64,000 nucleotides of DNA from Nostoc linckia NIES-25. Lineage in GTDB: Bacteria > Cyanobacteriota > Cyanobacteriia > Cyanobacteriales > Nostocaceae. The position numbers and the translations under genes are program-made. Under the pieces are notes generated by a model, which worked only from the letters and a program-made list of their open reading frames with translations, made no database searches and was not told the origin of the DNA. The stretch lies in NCBI RefSeq assembly GCF_002368035.1, contig NZ_AP018222.1, positions 1,502,848-1,566,847 on the forward strand, written 5' to 3'. Shown here in pieces: positions 35,401 to 43,226 of the stretch (its first letter is position 1; every line of letters begins with the position of its first letter).

Positions 35401-36017
35401 ATTTGGCTTTAGATTTGCGCCCAGAACCACGCTTAATTACAGTTTTGTTTAGCGATATTGTGGGTTTCACACAGCTAGCAAACACCCTTAGATCGCGGCG
35501 AGTAGCAGAGCTACTCAATGAATATTTAGAAGCTATGACCACGGTTGTATTTGCTAATGGCGGCACTGTAGATAAATTTATGGGAGACGCCATCTTAGCT
35601 TTATATGGGGCGCCGGAAGAACTCACTCCCAACGAACAGGTACGTCGTGCCATAAATACAGCAAGAGGAATGCACCGTTCTCTGGATCAATTAAACCAGC
35701 GTTGGCGAGACCAAGGTGTATTTGATGGTGACAGACAAGCTGGCGTCCAGTTTCGTTGTGGTATTCACCAAGGTACGGCAGTTGTGGGAATGTTTGGCAG
35801 CGCTGAACGTGCTGACTATACTGCTATTGGGCCAAGCGTAAATATTGCTGCTAGGCTACAATCTGCTGCTGTTCCCGGTACTATCTTGGTTTCTGCTGCT
35901 GTGGCAGATTATTTGCAAGAAGAAGAAATTACTAAAGGTAGTCCCTTAGAACTTAAAGGAGTAGATGAAACAGTTCTGACCTTCGCCGTTACATCAGAGG
36001 TAATGATTAATCGCTAA
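32430..36017 (+). CDS. cyaC: Adenylate cyclase CyaC (receiver-GAF-GAF-kinase-receiver-cyclase)
   Basis: Makes cAMP under control of an internal phosphorelay. The 1195 residues run: receiver 1 (10-125, Asp59 in IISDQRMP), GAF (150-340), GAF (365-545), kinase (His567 in SHEFRTP; N-box LLSNAMKF; DTGIGI; GSGLGLAL), receiver 2 (838-955, Asp887 in LTDLMMP; Lys in AKPF) and a class III cyclase (990-1185). The cyclase has metal-binding Asp1009 and Asp1053 (FSDIVGFTQ, MGDAILALYG), Lys1049 for adenine, and DYTAIGPSVNIAARLQ. This order is that of CyaC of Anabaena and Spirulina. An extra 40-odd residues within GAF 1 (about 203-246) come from repeat DNA. Confidence 0.93.
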   Translation: MKSQANSKPKILVVDDEPDNLDLLYRTFYRDYKVLRATSGPAALDLLAQEGEVAVIISDQRMPMMSGTEFLSLTATQYPDIIRIILTGYTDVEDLVEAINAGKVFKYVTKPWEAEELKGVVRQALDTHNVLKARTRELTRTLRRESLLNTVTNTIRSALDYRQILQAIVDSVGQMLEVDVCLLRPFQDEQLADKGFIYQKPPEEKSDEDTVIQGHGDKQSNVPIVPPSPHTSAPLSTSLPISPSSLLAHTVWETREVQVIHDVTDDERIQGDTPELRQRGEAFAAADICSSLVVPLICQQELMAVLALHQCSLSRSWGDDEVQLVLMVADQAALALSQAYAYEQVRALAKRESLINTITSAIRSSLDPEDIFAAITQQLGQALQVNGCVLSLWTEEDEFVQSVGLYDSFQHTENFASYNPTHGSLAPDHSISNNNRVLTELPNSQTSIKENPILQEILQTHEPIVIADLNHSPRGIQGFDLSLKMPARSLMVVPLLADGKCIGSITLCQSNKIRQWLPSDIDLAKAVAAQAAIAVQQSRLYEKTRQQAERLLELDKQKTEFFQNISHEFRTPITLIQGPLESAVGAGEGLSYSQSAIALRNSRRLLRLVNQLLDLQRLDAGRMQPSFRPCDLVEFVSQIVESFRPYCEKKGLQLTTQLDECPTVYLDMEKFDKVVYNLLSNAMKFTPEGGTIGVRLKSEGDRCILEVQDTGIGIVKEQIPHLFERFRQAEGSANRSYEGSGLGLALVKELVELHSGQVSVDSVYGEGTTFKLSLVTGTAHLPIQQVLESAVELNTSRASVELADLELLDQTADNIENITKNLSSTSDTQESPLGTGHCILVVDDNPDLRSYVSDILRRNGYQVQTSRNGYEGYRLAKQVIPSLILTDLMMPLVSGLEMIQMIRTQEKLKGIPIILLTAKVDEETRIEGTEHGADAYLAKPFNDRELLAEVRNLLALKENEKRISELNTYLTESVLKRFLPAVLVQKAAAGDLALDLRPEPRLITVLFSDIVGFTQLANTLRSRRVAELLNEYLEAMTTVVFANGGTVDKFMGDAILALYGAPEELTPNEQVRRAINTARGMHRSLDQLNQRWRDQGVFDGDRQAGVQFRCGIHQGTAVVGMFGSAERADYTAIGPSVNIAARLQSAAVPGTILVSAAVADYLQEEEITKGSPLELKGVDETVLTFAVTSEVMINR
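33119..33142. repeat. Dispersed near-palindrome, copy 3 of 4, inside cyaC
   Basis: TACTTCGGCTCCGCTCAGTA followed by CAAG, translated as part of the APLSTSL stretch of the first GAF domain. It is flanked on both sides by CTCCCCATCTCCCC-type STRR DNA, so a composite intergenic block entered the gene. Confidence 0.9.
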
Positions 36018-36116
36018 AATTTAGACTGGATTCTAAATCACGGAGTGAATACTGATAACTGGTTAAAGCATACAAATTAGTAAAAGTGCTTAATCAGAAC
36101 CAGTTTCAAAGATAAT

Positions 36117-37226
36117 ATGGAACCATCGGTTGCAGACAAAACTCCAATTCCAGCCAAAGTCTGGAGGCGACATACCGATCCACCTCTTTTGTGGATTTCT
36201 GTTGCTGCCGGCTCAGTCTTTCTGCACTTGTTAGTGTTCTGGTTGTTGATGCGATCGAATACTTTTATTTTGTGGTTTCCTCAGGAAAGTCAATCGGCTA
36301 TACCCATTGAATTGATAGACATTGCTCCTGCAAGGAAATCAACAAGCAAATCACAATCAGCAGCTAAAACAGTTTCACCAAAGCGATTTTCTTCAACTCA
36401 AAAGTCTGTAGCAGCAATAACTACGCCAAAAGATCGAGATTCTGCTGCAATAAATTCCACTAATAAGCTTCAGCCCAAGAGTAAAACTGACACCTCTCAA
36501 ACTAATAGTCAACCCTCTAGGCAACAAAAAGTTGCCAAACCGATACCTACACCCACGGCGACACCTACACCTAAAGTACAAGTAGGTAATCTTCCTTGGA
36601 ACCGCCGTCAAGATTTAAAATTCGGCAAGGGAACAGCACTACCATCAAGCCTTCCCACAACTTTGCCAACTCCACCAAGGGGAACTTCGCCAACTCCCAC
36701 CCCACAAACTCCACCGACTCCACCGAGGGCAACTACGCCAACTCCTACCCCACAAACTCCACCAACTCCACCGAGGGCAACTACGCCAACTCCTACCCCA
36801 CAAACTCCACCAACTCCACCGAGGGGAGCATCGGTAGCGATAGTGGCTCCTTTACTTAGAGATGAAGTTAGTAACTTGATAAAATCAGGAGAATTTAAAC
36901 AGGATACTTTGCCAGATGCGATCGCTGTATATCGAGGTAGCAATACAAAACAATTCGATCCCAGTTTTCTCTCGCAAAATTCTGGACTTCAGCCAGCACA
37001 ACTTTTAGCTAGCTTAGTAATCGATCGCAATGGCAACTTTCAACAAGCCGTAGTGCTAGAAATACAACCAGCTACACTGCAAAGCGAAAAAAGCACATAT
37101 CAGCAAATCCTTAACCAAATTTTCAAAACAGAGAACTTTCTTCCGGCCCAGAATCAGGATGGCACAAAACCAGATTTGAGCAATCTGTATGTCCGGATCG
37201 AGATTCAGTCTGCCAATTCCAAGTAA
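36117..37226 (+). CDS. TonB-like periplasm-spanning protein with Pro/Thr repeats
   Basis: One membrane helix at about residues 30-50 (SVAAGSVFLHLLVFWLLM) with the cytoplasmic N-terminus before it, then a 200-residue periplasmic region rich in Ser, Lys, Pro and Thr. Residues about 185-238 hold three copies of a 16-residue unit (PTPPRATTPTPTPQTP). A C-terminal domain of about 130 residues ends in FLPAQNQDGTKPDLSNLYVRIEI, which resembles the TonB C-terminal fold. It could transmit force from an ExbBD-like motor or simply brace the envelope. No ExbB, ExbD or TonB-dependent receptor is in the window. It starts 100 bases after cyaC on the same strand. Confidence 0.75.
   Translation: MEPSVADKTPIPAKVWRRHTDPPLLWISVAAGSVFLHLLVFWLLMRSNTFILWFPQESQSAIPIELIDIAPARKSTSKSQSAAKTVSPKRFSSTQKSVAAITTPKDRDSAAINSTNKLQPKSKTDTSQTNSQPSRQQKVAKPIPTPTATPTPKVQVGNLPWNRRQDLKFGKGTALPSSLPTTLPTPPRGTSPTPTPQTPPTPPRATTPTPTPQTPPTPPRATTPTPTPQTPPTPPRGASVAIVAPLLRDEVSNLIKSGEFKQDTLPDAIAVYRGSNTKQFDPSFLSQNSGLQPAQLLASLVIDRNGNFQQAVVLEIQPATLQSEKSTYQQILNQIFKTENFLPAQNQDGTKPDLSNLYVRIEIQSANSK
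36669..36829. repeat. 48-base tandem repeat in frame (three units)
   Basis: Encodes the PTPPRATTPTPTPQTP units of the TonB-like protein. Units two and three are nearly identical at DNA level, showing recent duplication. The unit length is a multiple of three, so copy change keeps the frame. Confidence 0.85.
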
Positions 37227-37276
37227 AAGTTTGACTTTTCTTTATAAGTGTGTTATACTTCAAAAGTTGGAAATTC

Positions 37277-37347
37277 GCGGGCGTAGTTTAGTGGTAAAAC
37301 TATAGCCTTCCAAGCTATTAATGCGGGTTCGATTCCCGCCGCCCGCT
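37277..37347 (+). tRNA. tRNA-Gly (anticodon UCC)
   Basis: A 71-base cloverleaf. The acceptor stem GCGGGCG pairs with CGCCCGC; the anticodon stem ATAGC/GCTAT encloses loop CTTCCAA with anticodon TCC; the T arm is GCGGG-TTCGATT-CCCGC; the D arm holds AGTTTAGTGGTAAAAC. The discriminator is T, and CCA is not encoded, as usual in cyanobacteria. It decodes GGA and GGG. Located 50 bases after the TonB-like gene with its own promoter probable. Confidence 0.97.
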
Positions 37348-37727
37348 TAAAAGATACACAAAAGCTTTTAGTTAAATAGGATTAACTCCTATTTAGAGCT
37401 TCATTGACCTGAATGCGTATAAAAACTAACCAACAAGTTAAGCTGGCATTAAGTTAGGAGTGTTAATTGTTCTGAGCATGAAATAAGTAGATTTACACTC
37501 AGCACAGGGCACTTTGCAATACATCTTTTTTAACAATCTCGAAATCCAGTTTTATAATCATCTTGGTGACTGAAGTTTTAGGCATACTTGAGAAGTACGT
37601 GCTTAATCTTCGTTTTTATTGAGCTATTTCCCCAGCAGCCCCAGGAATAGAAGTCAAAATTTAAAAACAAATTTGTCATTATTGAGACAAATCTAAGAAT
37701 CTCACTAATATTAACTCAGCACACAAG
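37348..37727. other. Gene-free stretch between tRNA-Gly and the peptidase gene
   Basis: About 380 AT-rich bases. Nothing beyond a short TTAGTTAAATAGG..CTATTTAGAG imperfect inverted pair close to the tRNA (37368-37399), possibly its terminator, could be seen. Confidence 0.45.
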
Positions 37728-39512
37728 ATGACTGAAGCAACTGCATCTCGACCCAATACCCACGTCCAGGAAATTGCACCAACGATTCATTACTTAGTGG
37801 CAATGCCCCAACCAGAAACTCATCTGTTTGAGGTAACTTTACGCCTTGTGAATTACCCCTGGCCGATTCTTGATTTAAAACTGCCAGTATGGACGCCAGG
37901 TTCATACTTAGTTCGGGAATACGCCAAAAGCTTACAGGATTTTGTGGCTTTTGCAGAGGATAAGCCTTTGTCTTGGCGGAAAATTAGTAAAAACCACTGG
38001 CAGATAGATAAAGTAGATGTTTCAGAATTAACTATACGTTACCAGATTTTTGCCAATGAGCTATCGGTACGGACAAATCACTTAGATGCTACCCACGGTT
38101 ATTTCAACGGTGCAGCAATATTTTTTAGAATACCTGGCTGGGAAAAACAACCGATTCGCGTCACCATCGTACCACCACACCCGGAATGGCAGGTAACTAC
38201 TGCTTTACCCCCCATTGGCGAGGAAAAGAATACTTTTTTGGCTAGCGATTTTGATACTCTTGTCGATAGCCCATTTGAAGTTGGTCGCCACGAATTGTAT
38301 CAATTTGAGGTTTTGGGAAAACCCCATGAATTGGCAATTTGGGGAGAAGGTAATTATCAAGTGCAGCAGATGATTGCTGATATCCAAAAAATTATTCGAG
38401 TAGAAGCACAGATGTTCGGCGGTTTGCCCTATGAACGATATGTGTTTTTGTTACATTTATTTAGCCAAGCTTTTGGGGGTTTGGAGCATAAAAACTCTTG
38501 CTCTTTAATTTATCAGCGTTTTGGGTTTCGGGTTGCAGAAAAGTACGATCGCTTTCTGCAATTAGTAGCACACGAGTTCTTTCACTTGTGGAATGTCAAG
38601 CGAATTCGCCCAAAAGCATTAGAGGTTTTTGACTATGACCAGGAAAATTACACTCCATGCTTGTGGTTTTGTGAAGGAACTACTAGTTACTACGATTTGT
38701 TAATTCCTTTGCGGGCAGGAATTTATGATGTTAAGTCCTATCTGAATCATTTAAGTAAGGAAATTACCAGATATCAAACCACACCAGGGCGCAAAGTACA
38801 GCCTCTTTCCGAGTCGAGTTTTGATGCTTGGATTAAACTCTATCGTCCAGATGCCAATAGCGGTAATTCCCAAATTTCCTATTATTTAAAAGGAGAAATG
38901 ATATCGTTATTATTGGATTTACTGATTCGCTCAACTCAAAGCAATCAGCGTTCCCTCGATGACGTAATGCTCAAAATGTGGCAGCAATTTGGAGAAGCTG
39001 AAATTGGCTATACTCAAGAACAGTTGCAAGAAGTTATAGAATCTGTGGCAGGAATTGATTTAGCAGATTTCTTTGAGCGCTACATTCATACCACTGAAGA
39101 TTTGCCATTTAATCAGTATTTAGAACCCTTTGGTTTACAGTTAGTACCAGAACAGCAGGAAGAACCTTACTTGGGTGTGAGAATAAATACTGAAAATGGA
39201 CGAGAGATCGTTAAGTTTGTTGAAGCAGGTTCACCTGCACAAGCAGGGGGAATTGACGCAGGTGATGAGTTATTGGCAATTGATGGAATTAAGTTAACGG
39301 CAAATAGTTTAAGCGATCGCCTCAAAGATTACCAACCAAACGATAAGATTGAGGTCGCACTTTTCCACCAAGACGAACTCCGTACTTATTCCATTAAGCT
39401 AGGGTCACCAAATCCTACTAAGTATCAAGTAAAACCTATTGATTCTCCGGATTCTAGGCAACAGGAAAACTTCGCCGGATGGTTTGGAGTTGCGATCGCA
39501 ACTGTTAAGTAA
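37728..39512 (+). CDS. M61-family peptidase with C-terminal PDZ domain
   Basis: A zinc metallopeptidase related to glycyl aminopeptidase and leukotriene-A4 hydrolase-like folds, 594 residues. The N-terminal beta domain (20-180) begins IHYLVAMPQPETHLFEV; the catalytic helix has HEFFHLWNVKRIRP with the zinc histidines, and a downstream Glu in LWFCEGTTSYYD completes the zinc site. The PDZ domain lies at about residues 475-570 (YLGVRI, GSPAQAGGIDAGDELLAIDG). No signal peptide is evident, so a cytosolic protein is likely. Substrates are unknown. A type A hairpin repeat separates it from the convergent pyruvate kinase gene. Confidence 0.92.
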   Translation: MTEATASRPNTHVQEIAPTIHYLVAMPQPETHLFEVTLRLVNYPWPILDLKLPVWTPGSYLVREYAKSLQDFVAFAEDKPLSWRKISKNHWQIDKVDVSELTIRYQIFANELSVRTNHLDATHGYFNGAAIFFRIPGWEKQPIRVTIVPPHPEWQVTTALPPIGEEKNTFLASDFDTLVDSPFEVGRHELYQFEVLGKPHELAIWGEGNYQVQQMIADIQKIIRVEAQMFGGLPYERYVFLLHLFSQAFGGLEHKNSCSLIYQRFGFRVAEKYDRFLQLVAHEFFHLWNVKRIRPKALEVFDYDQENYTPCLWFCEGTTSYYDLLIPLRAGIYDVKSYLNHLSKEITRYQTTPGRKVQPLSESSFDAWIKLYRPDANSGNSQISYYLKGEMISLLLDLLIRSTQSNQRSLDDVMLKMWQQFGEAEIGYTQEQLQEVIESVAGIDLADFFERYIHTTEDLPFNQYLEPFGLQLVPEQQEEPYLGVRINTENGREIVKFVEAGSPAQAGGIDAGDELLAIDGIKLTANSLSDRLKDYQPNDKIEVALFHQDELRTYSIKLGSPNPTKYQVKPIDSPDSRQQENFAGWFGVAIATVK

Positions 39513-39514
39513 AG

Positions 39515-39627
39515 GGCATGGGGGGAAGGGGGAAAGGGGAAAGGGGAAGGGGGAAAGGGGAAAGATTAGATTTATTCCTTTTCCTTTTCCCTTTAACCTT
39601 TTCCCTTTAACCTTTCCCCTTTTCCCT
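39515..39627. repeat. Purine/pyrimidine hairpin repeat, loop type A
   Basis: G/A-rich arm followed by loop AGATTAGATTTATTCC and the C/T-rich arm (CTTTTCCCTTTAACCTTTTC and following). It fills the convergent gap between the M61 peptidase and pyruvate kinase genes, where it can serve both as terminator. Confidence 0.75.
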
Positions 39628-39649
39628 TAGCGAAGCGATCTCCCCAATC

Positions 39650-41416
39650 CTAAGACGTTTTCACCGCCCCAGAGTAGATCAAACCCCGTTGTAAATCCAG
39701 CGTTATAATTGCACCGTCTCGAATTGCTTGCGTCGCCTGTTTCACGCCAACAATCACTGGCACACCAAGACGCAAGCCGATTACTGCTGCGTGACTTGTA
39801 AGACTTTCGTCTTCCGTAATAATCCCGGCAGCTTTGCGAATTGCTTCCACAAAATCAGCATTGGTGCGGGAAGCAACCAAAATGTCTCCGGGATTAAAGT
39901 TACTAACATCCATGCTAGTATTTGCCACCCGTGCGCGACCGCTCACCGAACCTTGGCCTAGTCCAATTCCATTACCTAGTATTGCCGTTACCACCTCAAC
40001 TTTGATCAAATCAGTGGAACCAGAAACTCCCTGGAGTGTCCCAGCAGTCATCACTACTAAATCTCCCTCAGACAGTAACTTCAGTTCCTGAGCCACGTTG
40101 ATTGCAGCTTGGAATGTTTGGCCTGTGGAAGGCAATCCTAGTACTAGTAAAGGTTTTACTCCCCATACCATTTGTAGTTGTCGTGCCACGTTCACATGGG
40201 GTGTTACTGCTAAAACCGGTGTATGGGGACGAAATTTCGAGACATTGCGAGCTGTTGCCCCAGTCTGGGTTAGAGTCATAATTGCTGCTGCTCCCAGTTG
40301 TTCTGCAATTTGACTCACAGCTTGGCTGATAGCATTGGGAATAGAGCGTCTGGTATCTCTTAGCTGACGTACTACTGACTGCGCCTCCTCTTGCTCGATG
40401 CGCTCTGCGATACGTGCCATTGTGGCCACTGCTTCTACTGGGTAATTACCTACGGCGGTTTCATTGGAAAGCATCACCGCGTCCGTGCCATCTAAAATCG
40501 CATTTGCGACATCTGACACTTCGGCACGAGTGGGACGGGGATTGCTTACCATGCTGTCTAACATCTGAGTGGCAGTGATGATGGGAATCCCTAAGCGGTT
40601 TGCTGTCGCAATCAGCCGCTTTTGCAGTACGGGGACATCTTCTGCTGGTAATTCCACGCCCAAATCGCCTCTGGCGACCATCACACCATCACACAAAGCC
40701 AAAACCGCTTCCATTTGTTCAATGGCTTCGTGTTTTTCAATTTTGGCAATCACTGGCACTTGCTTGCCTGTACTGGAAATTAGCTCTTTAATTTCCATCA
40801 AATCCTGAGGATTGCGGACAAAGGAAAGCGCTACCCAGTCTACACCCTGATCTAGACCAAACATCAGATCCTCTCGGTCTTTGTCGGTCATTGCCTTAAT
40901 TGATAAGTAAACTCCAGGAAAGTTTACGCCTTTGTTGTTAGAAAGTTTTCCAGCCACGGTAATGCGACAGTGCAAATCACCTTTGTCGCGGTTAATTTCC
41001 TCCACCACCATTTCCACTCGTCCATCATCGAGGAGGATTTTTGCACCAACGGGGACTTCTTGAGCTAAATAATCATAGGTGACGCAGCTAATTTCCTGGG
41101 TACCTATAACCGGACGATTTGTTAAGGTGAAGCGATCGCCTTTTGCTACAACTATAGCTCCATTGTCAAACTTCCCCAAGCGAATTTTTGGGCCCTGCAA
41201 GTCTTGGAGAATAGCCACTGGTTGATTAAGTTCAAAAGCAGTTTGTCTAATTAAGCGAATATTACGCTGATGATCTGCATGAGTTCCGTGGGAGAAGTTT
41301 AGCCGCAGTGTCGTTGCTCCCGCTTCAATAATCGCCTTGAGCATTTCAGGACTGCTTGTGGCGGGACCAATAGTAGCGACAATTTTTGTCCGGCGTAGAG
41401 AATCTCTTAATTGCAT
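39650..41416 (-). CDS. pyk: Pyruvate kinase with C-terminal PEP-utiliser mobile domain
   Basis: Makes pyruvate and ATP from phosphoenolpyruvate in glycolysis. Core features: TKIVATIGPATSS at the N-terminus, RLNFSHGTH, the active-site signature IAKIEKHEAIEQM with catalytic Lys, and MVARGDLGVELP. The alpha/beta regulatory C-domain follows, then an extra domain (about 490-588) with GDILVASRTNADF and TSHAAVIGLRLGVPVIVG, whose TSHAA His corresponds to the phospho-His of PEP synthase and PPDK. This extension is common in cyanobacterial and Bacillus enzymes and makes the protein longer (588) than the usual 470-480. Single gene. Confidence 0.95.
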   Translation of the reverse strand: MQLRDSLRRTKIVATIGPATSSPEMLKAIIEAGATTLRLNFSHGTHADHQRNIRLIRQTAFELNQPVAILQDLQGPKIRLGKFDNGAIVVAKGDRFTLTNRPVIGTQEISCVTYDYLAQEVPVGAKILLDDGRVEMVVEEINRDKGDLHCRITVAGKLSNNKGVNFPGVYLSIKAMTDKDREDLMFGLDQGVDWVALSFVRNPQDLMEIKELISSTGKQVPVIAKIEKHEAIEQMEAVLALCDGVMVARGDLGVELPAEDVPVLQKRLIATANRLGIPIITATQMLDSMVSNPRPTRAEVSDVANAILDGTDAVMLSNETAVGNYPVEAVATMARIAERIEQEEAQSVVRQLRDTRRSIPNAISQAVSQIAEQLGAAAIMTLTQTGATARNVSKFRPHTPVLAVTPHVNVARQLQMVWGVKPLLVLGLPSTGQTFQAAINVAQELKLLSEGDLVVMTAGTLQGVSGSTDLIKVEVVTAILGNGIGLGQGSVSGRARVANTSMDVSNFNPGDILVASRTNADFVEAIRKAAGIITEDESLTSHAAVIGLRLGVPVIVGVKQATQAIRDGAIITLDLQRGLIYSGAVKTS

Positions 41417-41806
41417 AGGGGCTGAATTTAGGGAGCTATCTGGGAAGTCATCGTAACTTTAAATGGCATCTCCTTTTTGATCGCTGCTATAAGATTTAAG
41501 CAGTTAGAGTAGGGTTGTAGGAGAAATGGGCATGGGGTATGGGGAAAGGGAAAGGGGTAAGGGGAAAAGGGGAAAGATTAAATTTATCCCTTTAACCTTT
41601 AACCTTTAACCTTTTCCCCTGCTCCCTCATCTCTCTTCACACCCCACTCATGAGCAAAGACTAAGCCTCGTCTGGAATCATAGCGTTATTCATCTGCCGA
41701 TAGGCTAAGCTCTGGATAAATCTTGGTATATAAAAATTTATAAATCTTTACTATTTCCTAATCTTTATCGTATATTCGTAATGTTTAATAAAGAAACAAG
41801 GAGTCA
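41417..41806. other. Divergent gap between pyk and crtR with a type A hairpin repeat
   Basis: The hairpin repeat covers 41525-41622 (purine arm with GGCATGGGGTATGGGGAAAG, loop AGATTAAATTTATCCC). Its purine arm is identical over about 30 bases to that at 7068. The crtR promoter should lie at 41650-41795. No gene supported. Confidence 0.65.
41798..41803 (+). promoter_or_regulatory. Ribosome-binding site of crtR
   Basis: AAGGAG lies three bases before the ATG at 41807 and thirteen before a second in-frame ATG at 41816. The spacing is short for the first and long for the second, so both starts are possible; the first is kept. Confidence 0.55.
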
Positions 41807-42703
41807 ATGTCAATAATGCTCGCGTCGGAGGCACAAAAGCCATTAACAATCCCACCCAAGGAATTTTTAGCGCCTCCTGGTGATTTCAATCCCACACAAC
41901 TGCTGTTTTCAGCGGCTGTGGGAATGTTGGTGTTATCTAACTTTGGTTACTGGCTTTGGGAATGGCCGCACTGGCTATGTTTTGGTGTTAACACTATTGC
42001 CTTGCATTGTGCCGGGACAGTAATTCACGATGCCTGTCATCAATCTGCTCATCGCAATCGAATAATTAATGCAATTTTAGGACATGGCAGTGCATTGATG
42101 TTAGCTTTTGCTTTTCCAGTGTTTACGCGGGTACATTTGCAACATCACGGCCATGTGAACCACCCCAAAGACGATCCGGATCATTATGTCTCTACAGGCG
42201 GCCCTTTGTGGTTAATTGCATTTCGGTTTTTGTCTCATGAAGTATTTTTCTTTCAACGCCGACTGTGGCGTAAATATGAGCTATTAGAATGGTTTATTAG
42301 CCGTTTAATTATCGCTTCAATTGTATATATTTCAGTTCAATACCATTTTTTAGGTTACATTCTTAATTTTTGGTTCTTCCCTGCTTTTGTAGTCGGGATA
42401 ACACTAGGATTATTTTTTGACTATTTGCCTCATCGTCCTTTTTTAGAGCGCGATCGCTGGAAAAATGCCCGCGTCTATCCCAACTCTATTCTTAATATTT
42501 TGATATTAGGCCAAAACTACCATTTAATTCATCATTTATGGCCTTCTATACCTTGGTATAATTATCAGCCTACTTATTACCTGATGAAGCCTCTTTTAGA
42601 TGAAAAGGGTTGCTATCAAACTTCTGGTTTACTACAGAAAAAAGACTTTTTTGAATTTCTTTATGACATTTTTTTGGGAATTAGATTTCATCATAAAGAA
42701 TAA
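41807..42703 (+). CDS. crtR: Beta-carotene hydroxylase (CrtR, membrane di-iron desaturase family)
   Basis: Hydroxylates carotenoid rings at C-3 on the way to zeaxanthin and related xanthophylls. The 298-residue protein has the His clusters of membrane di-iron hydroxylases: HDACHQSAH (about residue 73), HLQHHGHVNH (about 108), HRPF and NYHLIHHLWP (about 240). Four membrane segments are visible between them. Length and clusters match cyanobacterial CrtR rather than the CrtW ketolase, though substrate specificity (beta-carotene, deoxymyxol) cannot be judged from sequence. Stands alone, divergent from pyk. Confidence 0.9.
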   Translation: MSIMLASEAQKPLTIPPKEFLAPPGDFNPTQLLFSAAVGMLVLSNFGYWLWEWPHWLCFGVNTIALHCAGTVIHDACHQSAHRNRIINAILGHGSALMLAFAFPVFTRVHLQHHGHVNHPKDDPDHYVSTGGPLWLIAFRFLSHEVFFFQRRLWRKYELLEWFISRLIIASIVYISVQYHFLGYILNFWFFPAFVVGITLGLFFDYLPHRPFLERDRWKNARVYPNSILNILILGQNYHLIHHLWPSIPWYNYQPTYYLMKPLLDEKGCYQTSGLLQKKDFFEFLYDIFLGIRFHHKE

Positions 42704-42727
42704 GGTTGTTGCATAAAGCCATTCGGG

Positions 42728-42968
42728 TCAAAAATTTCGGATTTCAACAACTTTACCTAGAGTGATTGTAGCTAGGACGCTGCGAACACTGGGTATCAAT
42801 GGAAGTAAATCAGGCATACGATTACTAAACGCTACGAGAACAACAACGGCAACTCCAGCCTCTTACAAGTTTTGCTGATATCGTAAATTTTGGTCTGTGG
42901 TAACGAGAACCGTGAAATTCTCCTGTGCCATCAGTTGCAATAGCTCACCATTTTTACAGAATACTTTT
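42728..42968 (-). pseudogene. DUF5615 (PIN-like) protein remnant
   Basis: Reading from the inverted-repeat element, the frame gives KNGELLQLMAQENFTVLVTT and DQNLRYQQNL, then an in-frame TAA, then EAGVAVVVLVAFSNRMPDLL and PLIPSVRSVLATI, up to a TGA at 42728. This pattern (LVTTDQNLRYQQNL..AVVVL..SNR..DL.PL.P) is characteristic of DUF5615 PIN-like proteins, often the toxin-like partner of a DUF433 protein. The N-terminal third is missing upstream of the element at 42969, and no DUF433 gene is present. The gene is dead by truncation and a stop. Confidence 0.7.
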
Positions 42969-43085
42969 CGACTTACGCAATATGTGATTGAAAACCTTAT
43001 TCAAGCGTAGCGGTAATTCATGTAGACGCGGAGCGGCTTCCCGCAGGGTATTACCGCTACTTTCGTTATCTTTTGCGTAAGTCCT
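42969..43085. mobile_element. Short inverted-repeat element, AGGACTTACGCA family, copy 2
   Basis: Ends CGACTTACGCAA and TTGCGTAAGTCCT. The interior has inner arms AGCGTAGCGGTAAT / ATTACCGCTA around GTAGACGCGGAGCGGCTTCC, a widespread cyanobacterial repeat. It borders the truncated end of the DUF5615 remnant, which suggests insertion or deletion at this point. Confidence 0.75.
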
Positions 43086-43226
43086 GTACTTTTTAATTTT
43101 AGCTCTCGCTGTTTGGAAAATTTACCATGAACGCCTCCAACAAAAAATTTCTATCAACAAACTACATATAGCGATGGCTGTTAAAATTGATGGAGAAAAA
43201 CTTATCTTTGACATTCAACAGGATTG

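Noticed and set aside
35234..35653. 139-codon frame opposite cyaC
   Set aside because: Shadow of the conserved cyclase domain, which is clearly coding on the plus strand.
32430..36017. Guanylate rather than adenylate cyclase
   Set aside because: The Lys before FMGDA and the Thr in DYTAIGP fit adenine recognition, and the domain order is that of CyaC; a guanylate role is not excluded but less likely.
36608..36943. 111-codon Gly/Val-rich frame opposite the TonB-like gene
   Set aside because: Antisense translation of the 48-base Pro/Thr repeat; no independent support.
41807..42703. CrtW ketolase or fatty-acid desaturase
   Set aside because: His-cluster spacing and overall length match CrtR-type hydroxylase better.
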